A DNA stretch of 64,000 nt from Phascolarctobacterium sp. (lineage in GTDB: Bacteria; Bacillota; Negativicutes; Acidaminococcales; Acidaminococcaceae). Each line of letters starts with the position of its first letter. The first letter of the stretch is position 1. Below are positions 42,983 through 50,282 of this stretch, in pieces. Location of the stretch: assembly GCA_030540395.1 (NCBI GenBank), contig JAUNWI010000004.1:105253-169252 (forward strand). Direction: 5' to 3'. Both the position numbers and the translations under genes were made by a program. Under the pieces are notes generated by a model. That model saw only the letters and a list, made by a program, of their open reading frames with translations, was not told where the DNA came from and did no database searches.

Positions 42983-43402
42983 ATGGCTATTGAAAAGACT
43001 TTTATTCTGGTTAAACCCGACGGCGTAAAGAAAAACCTGGTTGGCAACATTTTGGCTCGTTTTGAAGCAAAAGGCCTGAAAATCGTTGCTCTGAAAATGA
43101 TCGTTGCTCCGAAGGAAGTTGCAGAAACCCACTATGCTGAGCACAAAGAGAAACCCTTCTTTGGTGAACTGGTTGACTTCATCACCTCTTCTCCGCTGGT
43201 TGCTGCTGTTATCGAAGGCGAAAACGCTATCAAAGCTGTACGTCAACTGAACGGCGCTACCAATCCGCTGGAAGCTGTTCCCGGCTCCATCCGTGGCGAC
43301 TATGCTCTGACCATTGGCGAAAACATCGTTCACGGCTCCGATTCTCCGGAAGCTGCTGCTCGCGAAATCGCTAACTGGTTCAAACCCGAAGAAATCTGCT
43401 AA
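42983..43402 (+). CDS. ndk: Nucleoside diphosphate kinase
   Basis: A 139-aa NDK. The start [16 protein letters not shown], the Kpn-loop region and the active-site His117 in [11 protein letters not shown] are all in place. It balances nucleoside triphosphates using ATP. It is a single-gene unit with a good promoter and terminator. Codon use is highly biased, consistent with high expression. Confidence 0.98.
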   Translation: MAIEKTFILVKPDGVKKNLVGNILARFEAKGLKIVALKMIVAPKEVAETHYAEHKEKPFFGELVDFITSSPLVAAVIEGENAIKAVRQLNGATNPLEAVPGSIRGDYALTIGENIVHGSDSPEAAAREIANWFKPEEIC

Positions 43403-43427
43403 TTTTCAGCTGCTCTTTCTAAAACTC

Positions 43428-43468
43428 AACCCCCATGTTGCTTCACCTTACATGGGGGTTATTGTTTT
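43428..43468 (+). terminator. ndk terminator
   Basis: AACCCCCATG pairs with CATGGGGGTT across a 13-nt loop, followed by ATTGTTTTA. Confidence 0.9.
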
Positions 43469-43554
43469 AGTGGGGCTTATATTTTAGATAACAAGGGGCT
43501 TGTTGTTTAAACTATAACTCTCACATATTTTTGATTGACGAAAGGATGATTAAT

Positions 43555-44067
43555 ATGAAGAAAGCTGCTGTTTACACTCGTACTGGTGACAAAGGTACCA
43601 CTGGCCTGTACACTGGTGAACGTGTGCCCAAGCAATCCCTCCGCGTGGAAGCTTATGGCACCGTGGACGAAATTACCTCCGCTTTAGGCTTGGCACGTGC
43701 TCAAGCAACTCGTGAGGATGTAAAGGAAACCATTTTCAATGTGCAAAAGCTGCTTATGAGCGTCATGGCTGATATTGCTAGTCTCAATCTGCCCGAGCCC
43801 TACATCAAGGAAGAGCATGTAAAGCTGTTTGAAAGCACTATTGATAAGTTTGATGCGCTGCTGCAGCCCTTGGGACATTTTATTATCCCCGGCGATACTG
43901 TAGCTGCTGCTGCCTTGGATATTGCTCGTACCACCACTCGTCGTGCTGAACGTTGCTTGCTGCGTTTGGCAGAAACCGAAGAGGTTAACCCCAATGTTTT
44001 GATTTGCCTGAATCGCTTAAGCGATTTGTGCTTCATTTTGGCACGTGTGGAAAGCGAAGTAAAATAA
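43555..44067 (+). CDS. PduO-type cob(I)alamin adenosyltransferase
   Basis: A 170-aa ATP:cob(I)alamin adenosyltransferase of the PduO/MMAB class. The ATP-binding N-terminus YTRTGDKGTTGLYTG and the TTRRAERC helix near residue 130, with the conserved Arg pair, are present. It makes adenosylcobalamin, the cofactor of methylmalonyl-CoA mutase and diol dehydratases. This fits a propionate-forming anaerobe. Start at ATG 43555 is 9 bases after AAAGG. I see no cobalamin riboswitch upstream. Confidence 0.93.
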   Translation: MKKAAVYTRTGDKGTTGLYTGERVPKQSLRVEAYGTVDEITSALGLARAQATREDVKETIFNVQKLLMSVMADIASLNLPEPYIKEEHVKLFESTIDKFDALLQPLGHFIIPGDTVAAAALDIARTTTRRAERCLLRLAETEEVNPNVLICLNRLSDLCFILARVESEVK

Positions 44068-44088
44068 GCAGTTGCTTTAAGGTATAGC

Positions 44089-45129
44089 ATGGAGATCAAA
44101 GCAGAGGAGCTGCTTTATAAATTACAGCAGGGACAGGAGCTACCGGGCAACAGTCAGCTGGTCGTTGTTTTTGGTGAAGAGGATTATTACAGACAGCAAA
44201 TCGTCCAAGCTTTGCCTGAAGTCCTCTTCAAGGGCGTGGATTCCGCTGATAGAGAAGTGCAAGTTTTCGAAAAGGACACGGATTTGCACCAGCTATCTGC
44301 TGCCATCAACACCTATCCCTTCTTTTGTGGCCAATCCCTAGTTGTTTTGCAGGATGAGAAGCTTTTGGCTGCCAAGGCGGAAAGCGATAATAGAAAGCAA
44401 CAGCTGGATAAGCTGGCGGATATTTTAAGTGATTTACCCGACTATTGCACTGTGCTTGTTAATGCAAGCAAGCTGGACAAGCGCACCAAGCTTTTTAAAG
44501 CATTGAAAAAGCAGGGGCTTATGTGCGAGTGCAACAGTATTAAATTAAACAATCTGTCTCCCTGGTTAGAGGAACAGGCCCGGGAGCACGGAGCCAAATG
44601 GCAGTTTGAGGCTGTGGGGCGCATTATGGAGTACTTGCAGCCCGTGGATAAGGTGCCTTTGAAGCTTTTGCAGCAGGAGATAGCCAAACTGGCTGTCTAT
44701 GCTGGCGCAAGAAAGCTGTGGACGGCGGAGGATGTGGATGCTATTTTTGCGGCCTTACCGGAGGCATCCAGCTTTGCTATCATTAACGCTATGGGCAAGC
44801 GCAATTTAGCAGAGGTGTTGGGGCTTTTGGCCGCCGAAAAAAAGAAGGGTACCAATGTGTTACCCCTCTGTGCACTGATAACCTTTAAGCTTCGTCAGAT
44901 GCTGCAGTATTTAGAGCTGTCAGGGCGTGGCTTCGACTACAAGGGTATCTTGGCAGAAATGAAGCTTAATCCATATGTAGCGAAAAATCTGCAACGGGAA
45001 GCGCGTGGCTTTACAACCAAGTCCTTAACACACGCTTTGCTGGATTTAGCCCAGCTGAATATTGACTTACGCAAGGGTGGACGTGATTATGCGCGTTTAG
45101 AGGAAATCCTTCTTACCTTGCTTAGTTAA
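44089..45129 (+). CDS. holA: DNA polymerase III delta subunit
   Basis: A 346-aa HolA. It has an N-terminal AAA+-like domain beginning LVVVFGEEDYYRQQI, a central helical domain, and the C-terminal collar helices (SFAIINAMGKRNLAEVLGLL; LDLAQLNIDLRKGGRD). It is the wrench of the clamp loader that opens the beta clamp. The start has a weak site and lies 21 bases after the adenosyltransferase gene, so it is probably co-transcribed. Confidence 0.93.
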   Translation: MEIKAEELLYKLQQGQELPGNSQLVVVFGEEDYYRQQIVQALPEVLFKGVDSADREVQVFEKDTDLHQLSAAINTYPFFCGQSLVVLQDEKLLAAKAESDNRKQQLDKLADILSDLPDYCTVLVNASKLDKRTKLFKALKKQGLMCECNSIKLNNLSPWLEEQAREHGAKWQFEAVGRIMEYLQPVDKVPLKLLQQEIAKLAVYAGARKLWTAEDVDAIFAALPEASSFAIINAMGKRNLAEVLGLLAAEKKKGTNVLPLCALITFKLRQMLQYLELSGRGFDYKGILAEMKLNPYVAKNLQREARGFTTKSLTHALLDLAQLNIDLRKGGRDYARLEEILLTLLS

Positions 45130-45140
45130 AATGACAATCA

Positions 45141-45182
45141 AAAAGCTGTAGCTAGGCTTTAAGGCCTGACTACAGCTTTTTT
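45141..45182 (+). terminator. holA terminator
   Basis: AAAAGCTGTAG pairs with CTACAGCTTTT and an inner AGGC / GCCT extends the structure. It is followed by a T-run. Confidence 0.9.
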
Positions 45183-45199
45183 GCATTATAAGCTTGGTC

Positions 45200-45505
45200 T
45201 CATTTATCTTTGGGCAGCTTGTAGGTGCGTAGTGCCTCCAAAAGCTCGGCACTGCCAGCAGGGAAGCGGGCACAAAGCTCCTTCAGAGCCGCAAAATCCT
45301 TTAGTTCCACACCCCACAGAAAGCAGTCGTCATCGTTATAGGCAGCAACTACAATGAATTTTTTGGCATCAAGGGGAGTTTTGCCCAAATCATCCGTCAG
45401 CATAATATAATCGGTACCAAAATCCATACCATAAACAGTAATATTTTCTTCAGGAGTACTGTCCTCCCAAAAGCCCAGCTTTTCAAAATCAACAGCAGTA
45501 AGCAT
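45200..45505 (-). CDS. Small acidic protein of unknown function, 101 aa
   Basis: An acidic soluble protein starting MLTAVDFEKLGFWED. The start at ATG 45505 has GAGGAA 6 bases upstream; the frame continues 15 codons further up without a better site. The sequence looks like a small alpha/beta protein with DDLGKTP and NDDDCFLWGVELKDF segments. I do not recognise the family. It converges on holA. Confidence 0.75.
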   Translation of the reverse strand: MLTAVDFEKLGFWEDSTPEENITVYGMDFGTDYIMLTDDLGKTPLDAKKFIVVAAYNDDDCFLWGVELKDFAALKELCARFPAGSAELLEALRTYKLPKDK

Positions 45506-45632
45506 AATGTTCCTCGTGGCGCAGACTCTTTTGGTCCACCGCCCCTTCACCTCACTTTTTTTAGATAAGCTTATTTTATCACATTTTTAGGGAAAAAGCT
45601 CTAGCCTGCCAAATAAAACATCGGCTTTTGCT

Positions 45633-45661
45633 TTGCCTGTTAAATGAAGGTGTGATATAAT
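45633..45661 (+). promoter_or_regulatory. Promoter of the zinc-ribbon/amidohydrolase pair
   Basis: TTGCCT-17-TATAAT, about 30 bases before the small zinc-ribbon gene. Confidence 0.75.
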
Positions 45662-45692
45662 TAAAAGTCGTATTCACGCAGGAGGTGGCGCA

Positions 45693-45887
45693 ATGAAAAA
45701 GAAAGAACAGGGGCCTTTGCAGGTAGAATTTATATGTCCTGGCTGTGGGAAGCATCTGGCTTGGGCGCTGCCGACTGCTGCAATAAGCTGTCCTCAATGT
45801 GGTATGTGGGTGACCAATAAAAATCGCAGGCAGCCACAGGTGGAGGTTTTTCTGCCCGTAGACAGCGAGCAAACAGTGTTATTTTAA
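45693..45887 (+). CDS. Small zinc-ribbon protein, 64 aa
   Basis: A 64-residue protein with two knuckles, CPGC (Cys15, Cys18) and CPQC (Cys33, Cys36), which form one zinc ribbon. The N-terminus is basic. It has an excellent CAGGAGGTGG ribosome site and a good promoter. The downstream amidohydrolase starts 16 bases after it, so they form an operon. No function is known; a nucleic-acid or protein-binding role is a guess. Confidence 0.8.
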   Translation: MKKKEQGPLQVEFICPGCGKHLAWALPTAAISCPQCGMWVTNKNRRQPQVEVFLPVDSEQTVLF

Positions 45888-45903
45888 AAGTGAGGGAAAC
45901 AAA

Positions 45904-47205
45904 ATGAGTACTATTTGGGAGCAGGCCCAGGGTCTGCGCGAAGAAATGATTGCACGTCGTAGAAATCTGCATCAGCATCCGGAAACTGGCTGGACCGAGT
46001 TCCGCACTGCCAGCATGATTGTTAAGGAATTGCAGGCTTTGGGCTATGAGGTTAGCTTTGGTGCCGCTGTTGTCAACGAAGAATATATGATGGGCGTGCC
46101 CAGTCAGGCTGATTTGGCTGCCTATATGGAACGCGCTATTAGCGAGGGCGCTGACCCGGAGCTGGTACAACAAATGGCTGGTGGCAAAACTGGCATTGTG
46201 GCTGTGCTTAAGACCGGTAAGACCGGCAAAACTGTGGCCTTCCGCTTTGATATGGACTGCAATGATGTGGAGGAGGATAAGGGTGAAGCTCATCGTCCCA
46301 CCACCGAAGGCTTTGCTTCCTGTCATAAAAATGCCATGCATGCCTGCGGTCACGATGGCCATGTGACCATCGGCTTGGCTGCCGCCAAGCTGATTGCTGC
46401 CCACAAGGATGAGCTGGCAGGCACGATTAAGCTGATTTTCCAACCGGCGGAGGAAGGCGTACGCGGCGCGTACGCCATGGTGAACGCCGGCGTAGTGGAC
46501 GATGTGGACTATCTTTTTGGCGGTCACATCGGCTTTAAGGCCACAACTGATAATGCTCTGGTGACCATGACTGACGGCTTCTTGGCAACCACGAAGCTGG
46601 ATGCTGAATTCAAGGGTGTGTCGGCTCACGCAGGTGCGGCACCGGAGCAGGGCAAAAACGCCCTTTTGGCAGCTTGCCAGGCAGCCATCTCCTTGAACAC
46701 AATTTCCCGCCACAGCCAAGGCTCCAGCCGCATTAATGTGGGCGTTTTGAACGCTGGTACCGGCCGCAACGTTGTGCCGGACATCGCTTCCCTGAAGCTG
46801 GAAACCCGTGGTGCAACCACGGAAATCAATAATTATATGGTAAGCGAAGCTCGCCGCATGCTTGCTGCCTGCGCCGCTATGTATGACGTGGAGCTGAAGG
46901 TGACCATGGCTGGTGGTGCGCCTGCTTGCCTGCCCGATGCTGAGCTTGGTCATGAGGTGGCTGAGCTGGCCAAGGCTAAATGCCATTTTGACGAAATTTC
47001 CGAGTATGTGGATATGGGTGGCAGCGAGGACTGCGGCTACTTTATGGAACGCGTACAGCAAAAGGGCGGTCGCGCATTGTATATGATGTATGGCACGAAG
47101 ATTGCTGCTGGCCATCACAACAGTCATTTTGACTTCAATGAGGAATGCCTGTGGAAGGCGGCTGCAACCTTAACTGAAGTAGCAATTCATTTCACGAATA
47201 AATAA
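45904..47205 (+). CDS. M20 family amidohydrolase, AbgA/AbgB-like
   Basis: A 433-aa zinc or manganese amidohydrolase of the M20D group. The motif RRNLHQHPETGW opens the catalytic domain; metal ligands lie in MHACGHDGH (about 140-148) and FQPAEEGVRGAYAM (about 180-195), with the last His in GHHNSHFD. The insertion of about 40 residues before residue 100 is typical of AbgA/AbgB-like enzymes that split p-aminobenzoyl-glutamate. The product is an acyl-amino-acid hydrolase of unproved substrate. An AbgT-family carrier is encoded at 61.1 kb. A 10-bp perfect palindrome sits at 46456-46476. Confidence 0.9.
   Translation: MSTIWEQAQGLREEMIARRRNLHQHPETGWTEFRTASMIVKELQALGYEVSFGAAVVNEEYMMGVPSQADLAAYMERAISEGADPELVQQMAGGKTGIVAVLKTGKTGKTVAFRFDMDCNDVEEDKGEAHRPTTEGFASCHKNAMHACGHDGHVTIGLAAAKLIAAHKDELAGTIKLIFQPAEEGVRGAYAMVNAGVVDDVDYLFGGHIGFKATTDNALVTMTDGFLATTKLDAEFKGVSAHAGAAPEQGKNALLAACQAAISLNTISRHSQGSSRINVGVLNAGTGRNVVPDIASLKLETRGATTEINNYMVSEARRMLAACAAMYDVELKVTMAGGAPACLPDAELGHEVAELAKAKCHFDEISEYVDMGGSEDCGYFMERVQQKGGRALYMMYGTKIAAGHHNSHFDFNEECLWKAAATLTEVAIHFTNK
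46456..46476. repeat. Perfect inverted repeat inside the amidohydrolase gene
   Basis: Arms GGCGTACGCG / CGCGTACGCC with a single spacer base. Confidence 0.95.
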
Positions 47206-47231
47206 TGACGAGCTTCCCTTTCGTCATATTT

Positions 47232-47259
47232 TTGTCATAAATAGTTGCTATACTATTAT
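47232..47259 (+). promoter_or_regulatory. Promoter of the 250-aa exported protein gene
   Basis: TTGTCA-16-TATTAT, about 30 bases before the start. Confidence 0.6.
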
Positions 47260-47289
47260 TATAAAAGAGACGAAACGGAGGAACGGATT

Positions 47290-48042
47290 ATGAAGAATTT
47301 ACAAAGATTAGCGTTAGTATTTGGTTGTGTTGTGACTTTAGGTGGTGTAACGATAACTACTGGTGTTGAGGCCGGAGCTCATCATTACGAAGGGCGTAGG
47401 GCTGTTTGCGAGTCCACCCAGCAACGCAATTGCCCGGATAGATATGGTGACTATAGACAAGCATGTCCTAATAATGGCGTGATGGGCAGAGTTAATTGTC
47501 GTCTTAGCAGGGGCTCTTGGGAAGCCTTTGATATTGATCAGGATAAAATGCGTGCGCCCTCCATGCTGCGCATGATGGGTGCCATTACAGAAATTAATGG
47601 GAATAAGGTTGTGATTCGCGGTGAGGGTCAAGAATGTGTTGCGGCCCTGATAAGCGAGGATACCTATATTGTGAAGGGCGAAAAGGGCAAGCTGCGCAGC
47701 CCAAAAGAGCTGAAGGTGGGGCAGGAGGTAATGGTTTATTATTCTGCTCGCATGACACGCAGCCTGCCGCCTCAGGCGCAGTCCTTTGCCATTGTTATTG
47801 GTGACGTGCGCAAGGAGTATGTGCCCCAATATTTTGTAGTGGACCAAGTGCAGCACGCTGCCGACGGCAGCTGCGTGCGGGTGCTGAACAGCACGAATGA
47901 TGTTATTGCCCGCATCGATAAATACGCCTGTGAGAATTACGCAAGCATCAAAGCGGGCGACAAGCTGCTATTGTGGAGTCGCGTCATGACCATGAGCCTA
48001 CCAGGACAGACTAATGCAGAGAAAGTTGTAGTTTTGAGGTAA
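47290..48042 (+). CDS. Exported protein of unknown function, 250 aa
   Basis: A Sec signal peptide (hydrophobic core at about 7-22, likely cleavage near Ala28-Ala30) is followed by a Cys-rich, basic stretch (about 40-75 with four Cys) and two repeats of a small beta domain. Each repeat contains a hydrophobic strand, GxKL and a V(M/L)xYS(A/R)xMTxSLPxQ line (about 150-170 and 235-245). The duplicated domain resembles an OB or DUF5666-like fold but I do not recognise it. It has a GGAGG site and its own promoter. Confidence 0.75.
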   Translation: MKNLQRLALVFGCVVTLGGVTITTGVEAGAHHYEGRRAVCESTQQRNCPDRYGDYRQACPNNGVMGRVNCRLSRGSWEAFDIDQDKMRAPSMLRMMGAITEINGNKVVIRGEGQECVAALISEDTYIVKGEKGKLRSPKELKVGQEVMVYYSARMTRSLPPQAQSFAIVIGDVRKEYVPQYFVVDQVQHAADGSCVRVLNSTNDVIARIDKYACENYASIKAGDKLLLWSRVMTMSLPGQTNAEKVVVLR

Positions 48043-48056
48043 GAACTGTAATATCA

Positions 48057-48320
48057 AAATTGGGTAATGGTAATATCATTCCGTTCAAAAGAATTTCTCA
48101 AACGAGTCGCCAATTTGTGCAAGTGCCGCGCACGCAGCAGAAATTGTGCAGGGAGTTGTCCCCTTGGGGATAACGCTCATTTCGTGGGGTACAATCAAGA
48201 AGCTGCGGTGTCCAATCTGTTCGAAGAATAATTTACTTTTTCGAAACCTTGCTTCTATTGTACCAACCACTCATGAGCTAAAATTCTTATTCGCTACATG
48301 ATATCACCATTACTCAATTT
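48057..48320. mobile_element. MITE-like element with 23-bp terminal inverted repeats
   Basis: The ends 48057-48079 and 48298-48320 are inverted copies matching at 21 of 23 positions (AAATTGRGTAATGGTRATATC type). The interior (about 218 bp) has no known gene. A minus-strand reading frame at 48085-48270 could code for 61 residues and may be a remnant of a transposase or of cargo. No obvious target duplication is seen. The whole 376-base gap between the exported-protein gene and tal is otherwise empty. Confidence 0.65.
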
Positions 48321-48418
48321 AGGTACATGTTCTCATGACAATTCTTGTTTTGTAATGTTGATTCATATTATTATTACGTTATTTGAATTATGTATAGTAT
48401 ATTTAGGGAGAGAAAAGC

Positions 48419-49063
48419 ATGAAAATTTTTATGGATACTGCTAATGTTGATGAGATTAAACAATATGTGGATTGGGGCGTAGTTTATGGCGTTACCACTA
48501 ACCCGAGCCTGATTGCTAAAAGCGGTCGCACCCAAGCTGAAGTAATTCCTGAAATCGCAGCCTTGGTAAGCGGTCCCGTAAGCGCCGAGGTTATTAGCAC
48601 CGAATGCGCTGGCATGGTGGAAGAAGCTCGCAAGCTGGCTAAGATTGCTGAAAACGTGGTAATCAAGATTCCCTGCATTCCTGAAGGCTTAAAGGCTGTA
48701 AAAATCCTCAGCGCTGAAGGCATTAAAACCAACGTAACCTTGGTGTTCAGCATGTCCCAGGCCATGTTGGCTGCTCGCGCAGGTGCGACCTTCGTTAGCC
48801 CCTTCATTGGTCGCTTGGACGATATTGGTCAAGATGGCGTGCAATTGGTGGACAATATCGTTAAAGCTTTCAAGCTGTATGGCATTGAAACCGAGGTTAT
48901 CGCTGCCAGCATTCGCAACATTGAACATGTGGAAAAGGTGATGCTCACCGGTTGCCAAATCGCTACCATTCCCACCAAGGTTTTGGCACAAATGATCAAC
49001 CATCAGCTGACCGACAAGGGCCTGGCACAATTCATGGCTGATTATCAAAATTCTTTAAAATAA
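48419..49063 (+). CDS. tal: Transaldolase / fructose-6-phosphate aldolase-like
   Basis: A 214-aa short transaldolase (TalC/FSA type). It begins [14 protein letters not shown]; the Schiff-base Lys is in VVIKIPC (near residue 83) and the TNPSLI and [14 protein letters not shown] motifs are normal. It moves a three-carbon unit in the non-oxidative pentose-phosphate pathway. The subgroup (transaldolase or fructose-6-P aldolase) is not separable here. It is a single-gene unit ended by a strong terminator. Confidence 0.93.
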   Translation: MKIFMDTANVDEIKQYVDWGVVYGVTTNPSLIAKSGRTQAEVIPEIAALVSGPVSAEVISTECAGMVEEARKLAKIAENVVIKIPCIPEGLKAVKILSAEGIKTNVTLVFSMSQAMLAARAGATFVSPFIGRLDDIGQDGVQLVDNIVKAFKLYGIETEVIAASIRNIEHVEKVMLTGCQIATIPTKVLAQMINHQLTDKGLAQFMADYQNSLK

Positions 49064-49069
49064 TAATTT

Positions 49070-49110
49070 GCTCCCCTTCGTCCGAGCAGGCTAGGGGAGC
49101 TTTATCTTTT
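49070..49110 (+). terminator. tal terminator
   Basis: GCTCCCCT pairs with AGGGGAGC across a 15-nt loop, followed by TTTATCTTTT. Confidence 0.85.
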
Positions 49111-49127
49111 GCAAGGTGATGAACTTA

Positions 49128-50219
49128 ATGAACATGAAAAAATGGGGAGCAATGGCTATAGCTATGCTCACTAGCTGCACTATGTGGGCTTCTGCTGAAG
49201 CCGCTCCTACTGTACGAATTACCCAAATACCTTTAAGTATTCCGGAGGATTATCCTGCTGCAGCTGCCTCGGTGAAGTTTAAGACATCTGGACCAACTTT
49301 GCTTTTTTCCGACAGCCCAGAAATGGTGTATCACGATGGCATTTTGTACCGTGATACTGTGCAGGGCAGGGTACGTCTTTTCTTTCACCATGTGAACGCG
49401 GTGGCAGGAAGAAAGAAGCTTGCTGTGCTGTTAAAAAATGAAGGACTACGCCCTATGCATTACAAGCTTTTGCAGCAGGGGATTGATGGCCCTGGTTATA
49501 ACTATATGGAGGTGGGCAAGGAGTCCCAGCGCAAGTATTTTGCTCCTCATACGCAAAAACAAATTAGTGGCAGCTTGTCCTTTGGTCGTTCCTTCGAGCT
49601 ACTCAGCGGTCATGGAATGCTTGTAGACACGGACCAGCTTGTTACAGGTACTATTGATTTAGAAGTGGATAGACAGGCACAGCTGAGTGTGTTTATGTGC
49701 GAGCCAAAAGCCGATTTAGAGCTCTTTGATGATAGTGCTGCTGTGCAGCCCATGGATGAGCATCCTTTGCGCGGTACCTTCGCCAAGAGTGATTGGGAAT
49801 ATACTCTGAAGCGTCCCATTGAAGGTGACAAGCCTGTAAAGCTAAAGCTGGCAGGCACTGACGCCGCAGGTTATATCAAGGGCGTGGACAAAACTACCGG
49901 CTTAGCTGCGGAAAATTATGGTAACTATGGCGTTATTTACAAGGTGAATTTCACTGTAGCAAGCGAGAGACCCATAAGCTTTATTTTGAATCCTATTGGC
50001 GGGTATTTTGCAGGCTACGGCGTTTTGGAGCACGATGGCCAACGCGAGCTGCTTGCCCTACCTCAGTACGATTTATGCTTGGGTGAAACAGTGGAGGAGG
50101 CAGTGGAGCTAGCTAAGCTCAAGAGCGGGAAATATAGCTTTATATGGTCCCCGCCGGGGGCCTCCAATCTGCCCATAGAGCTCATTTGGCGTGCTAGCAA
50201 AAGTAGATTTCGTAAATAA
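49128..50219 (+). CDS. Exported protein of unknown function, 363 aa
   Basis: A Sec signal peptide (likely cleavage after Ala25) is followed by a beta-rich protein without membrane segments. It resembles secreted beta-sandwich proteins: repeated strands such as VRLFFHHVNAV, KLAVLLKNEG and ISFILNPIGGYFAGYG. No catalytic motif or repeat was recognised. Start at ATG 49128 is 8 bases after AAGGTGA; other starts at 49116 and 49119 are closer. The stop is followed by a strong bidirectional terminator. Confidence 0.75.
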   Translation: MNMKKWGAMAIAMLTSCTMWASAEAAPTVRITQIPLSIPEDYPAAAASVKFKTSGPTLLFSDSPEMVYHDGILYRDTVQGRVRLFFHHVNAVAGRKKLAVLLKNEGLRPMHYKLLQQGIDGPGYNYMEVGKESQRKYFAPHTQKQISGSLSFGRSFELLSGHGMLVDTDQLVTGTIDLEVDRQAQLSVFMCEPKADLELFDDSAAVQPMDEHPLRGTFAKSDWEYTLKRPIEGDKPVKLKLAGTDAAGYIKGVDKTTGLAAENYGNYGVIYKVNFTVASERPISFILNPIGGYFAGYGVLEHDGQRELLALPQYDLCLGETVEEAVELAKLKSGKYSFIWSPPGASNLPIELIWRASKSRFRK

Positions 50220-50227
50220 AGAAAATA

Positions 50228-50279
50228 AAAAAGACTGTCGCAAGTCTCCTTGCTAAGGGAGATAAACGACAGTCTTTTT
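50228..50279. terminator. Bidirectional terminator between the 363-aa gene and feoB
   Basis: AAAAAGACTGTCG (50228-50240) pairs with CGACAGTCTTTTT (50267-50279), with A and T runs on the two flanks. Confidence 0.9.
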
Positions 50280-50282
50280 GTT

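Noticed and set aside
43403..43554. A cobalamin riboswitch upstream of the adenosyltransferase gene
   Set aside because: The gap is too short and has no B12-box-like GCCACTG sequence; it holds the ndk terminator and a ribosome site only.
45730..47127. A 465-codon open frame antisense to the amidohydrolase
   Set aside because: It is low-complexity, has no family signature and spans the whole of a well-supported gene on the other strand.
48085..48270. A 61-codon minus-strand gene inside the MITE-like element
   Set aside because: No clear ribosome site or family match. I describe it only as a possible relic within the element.
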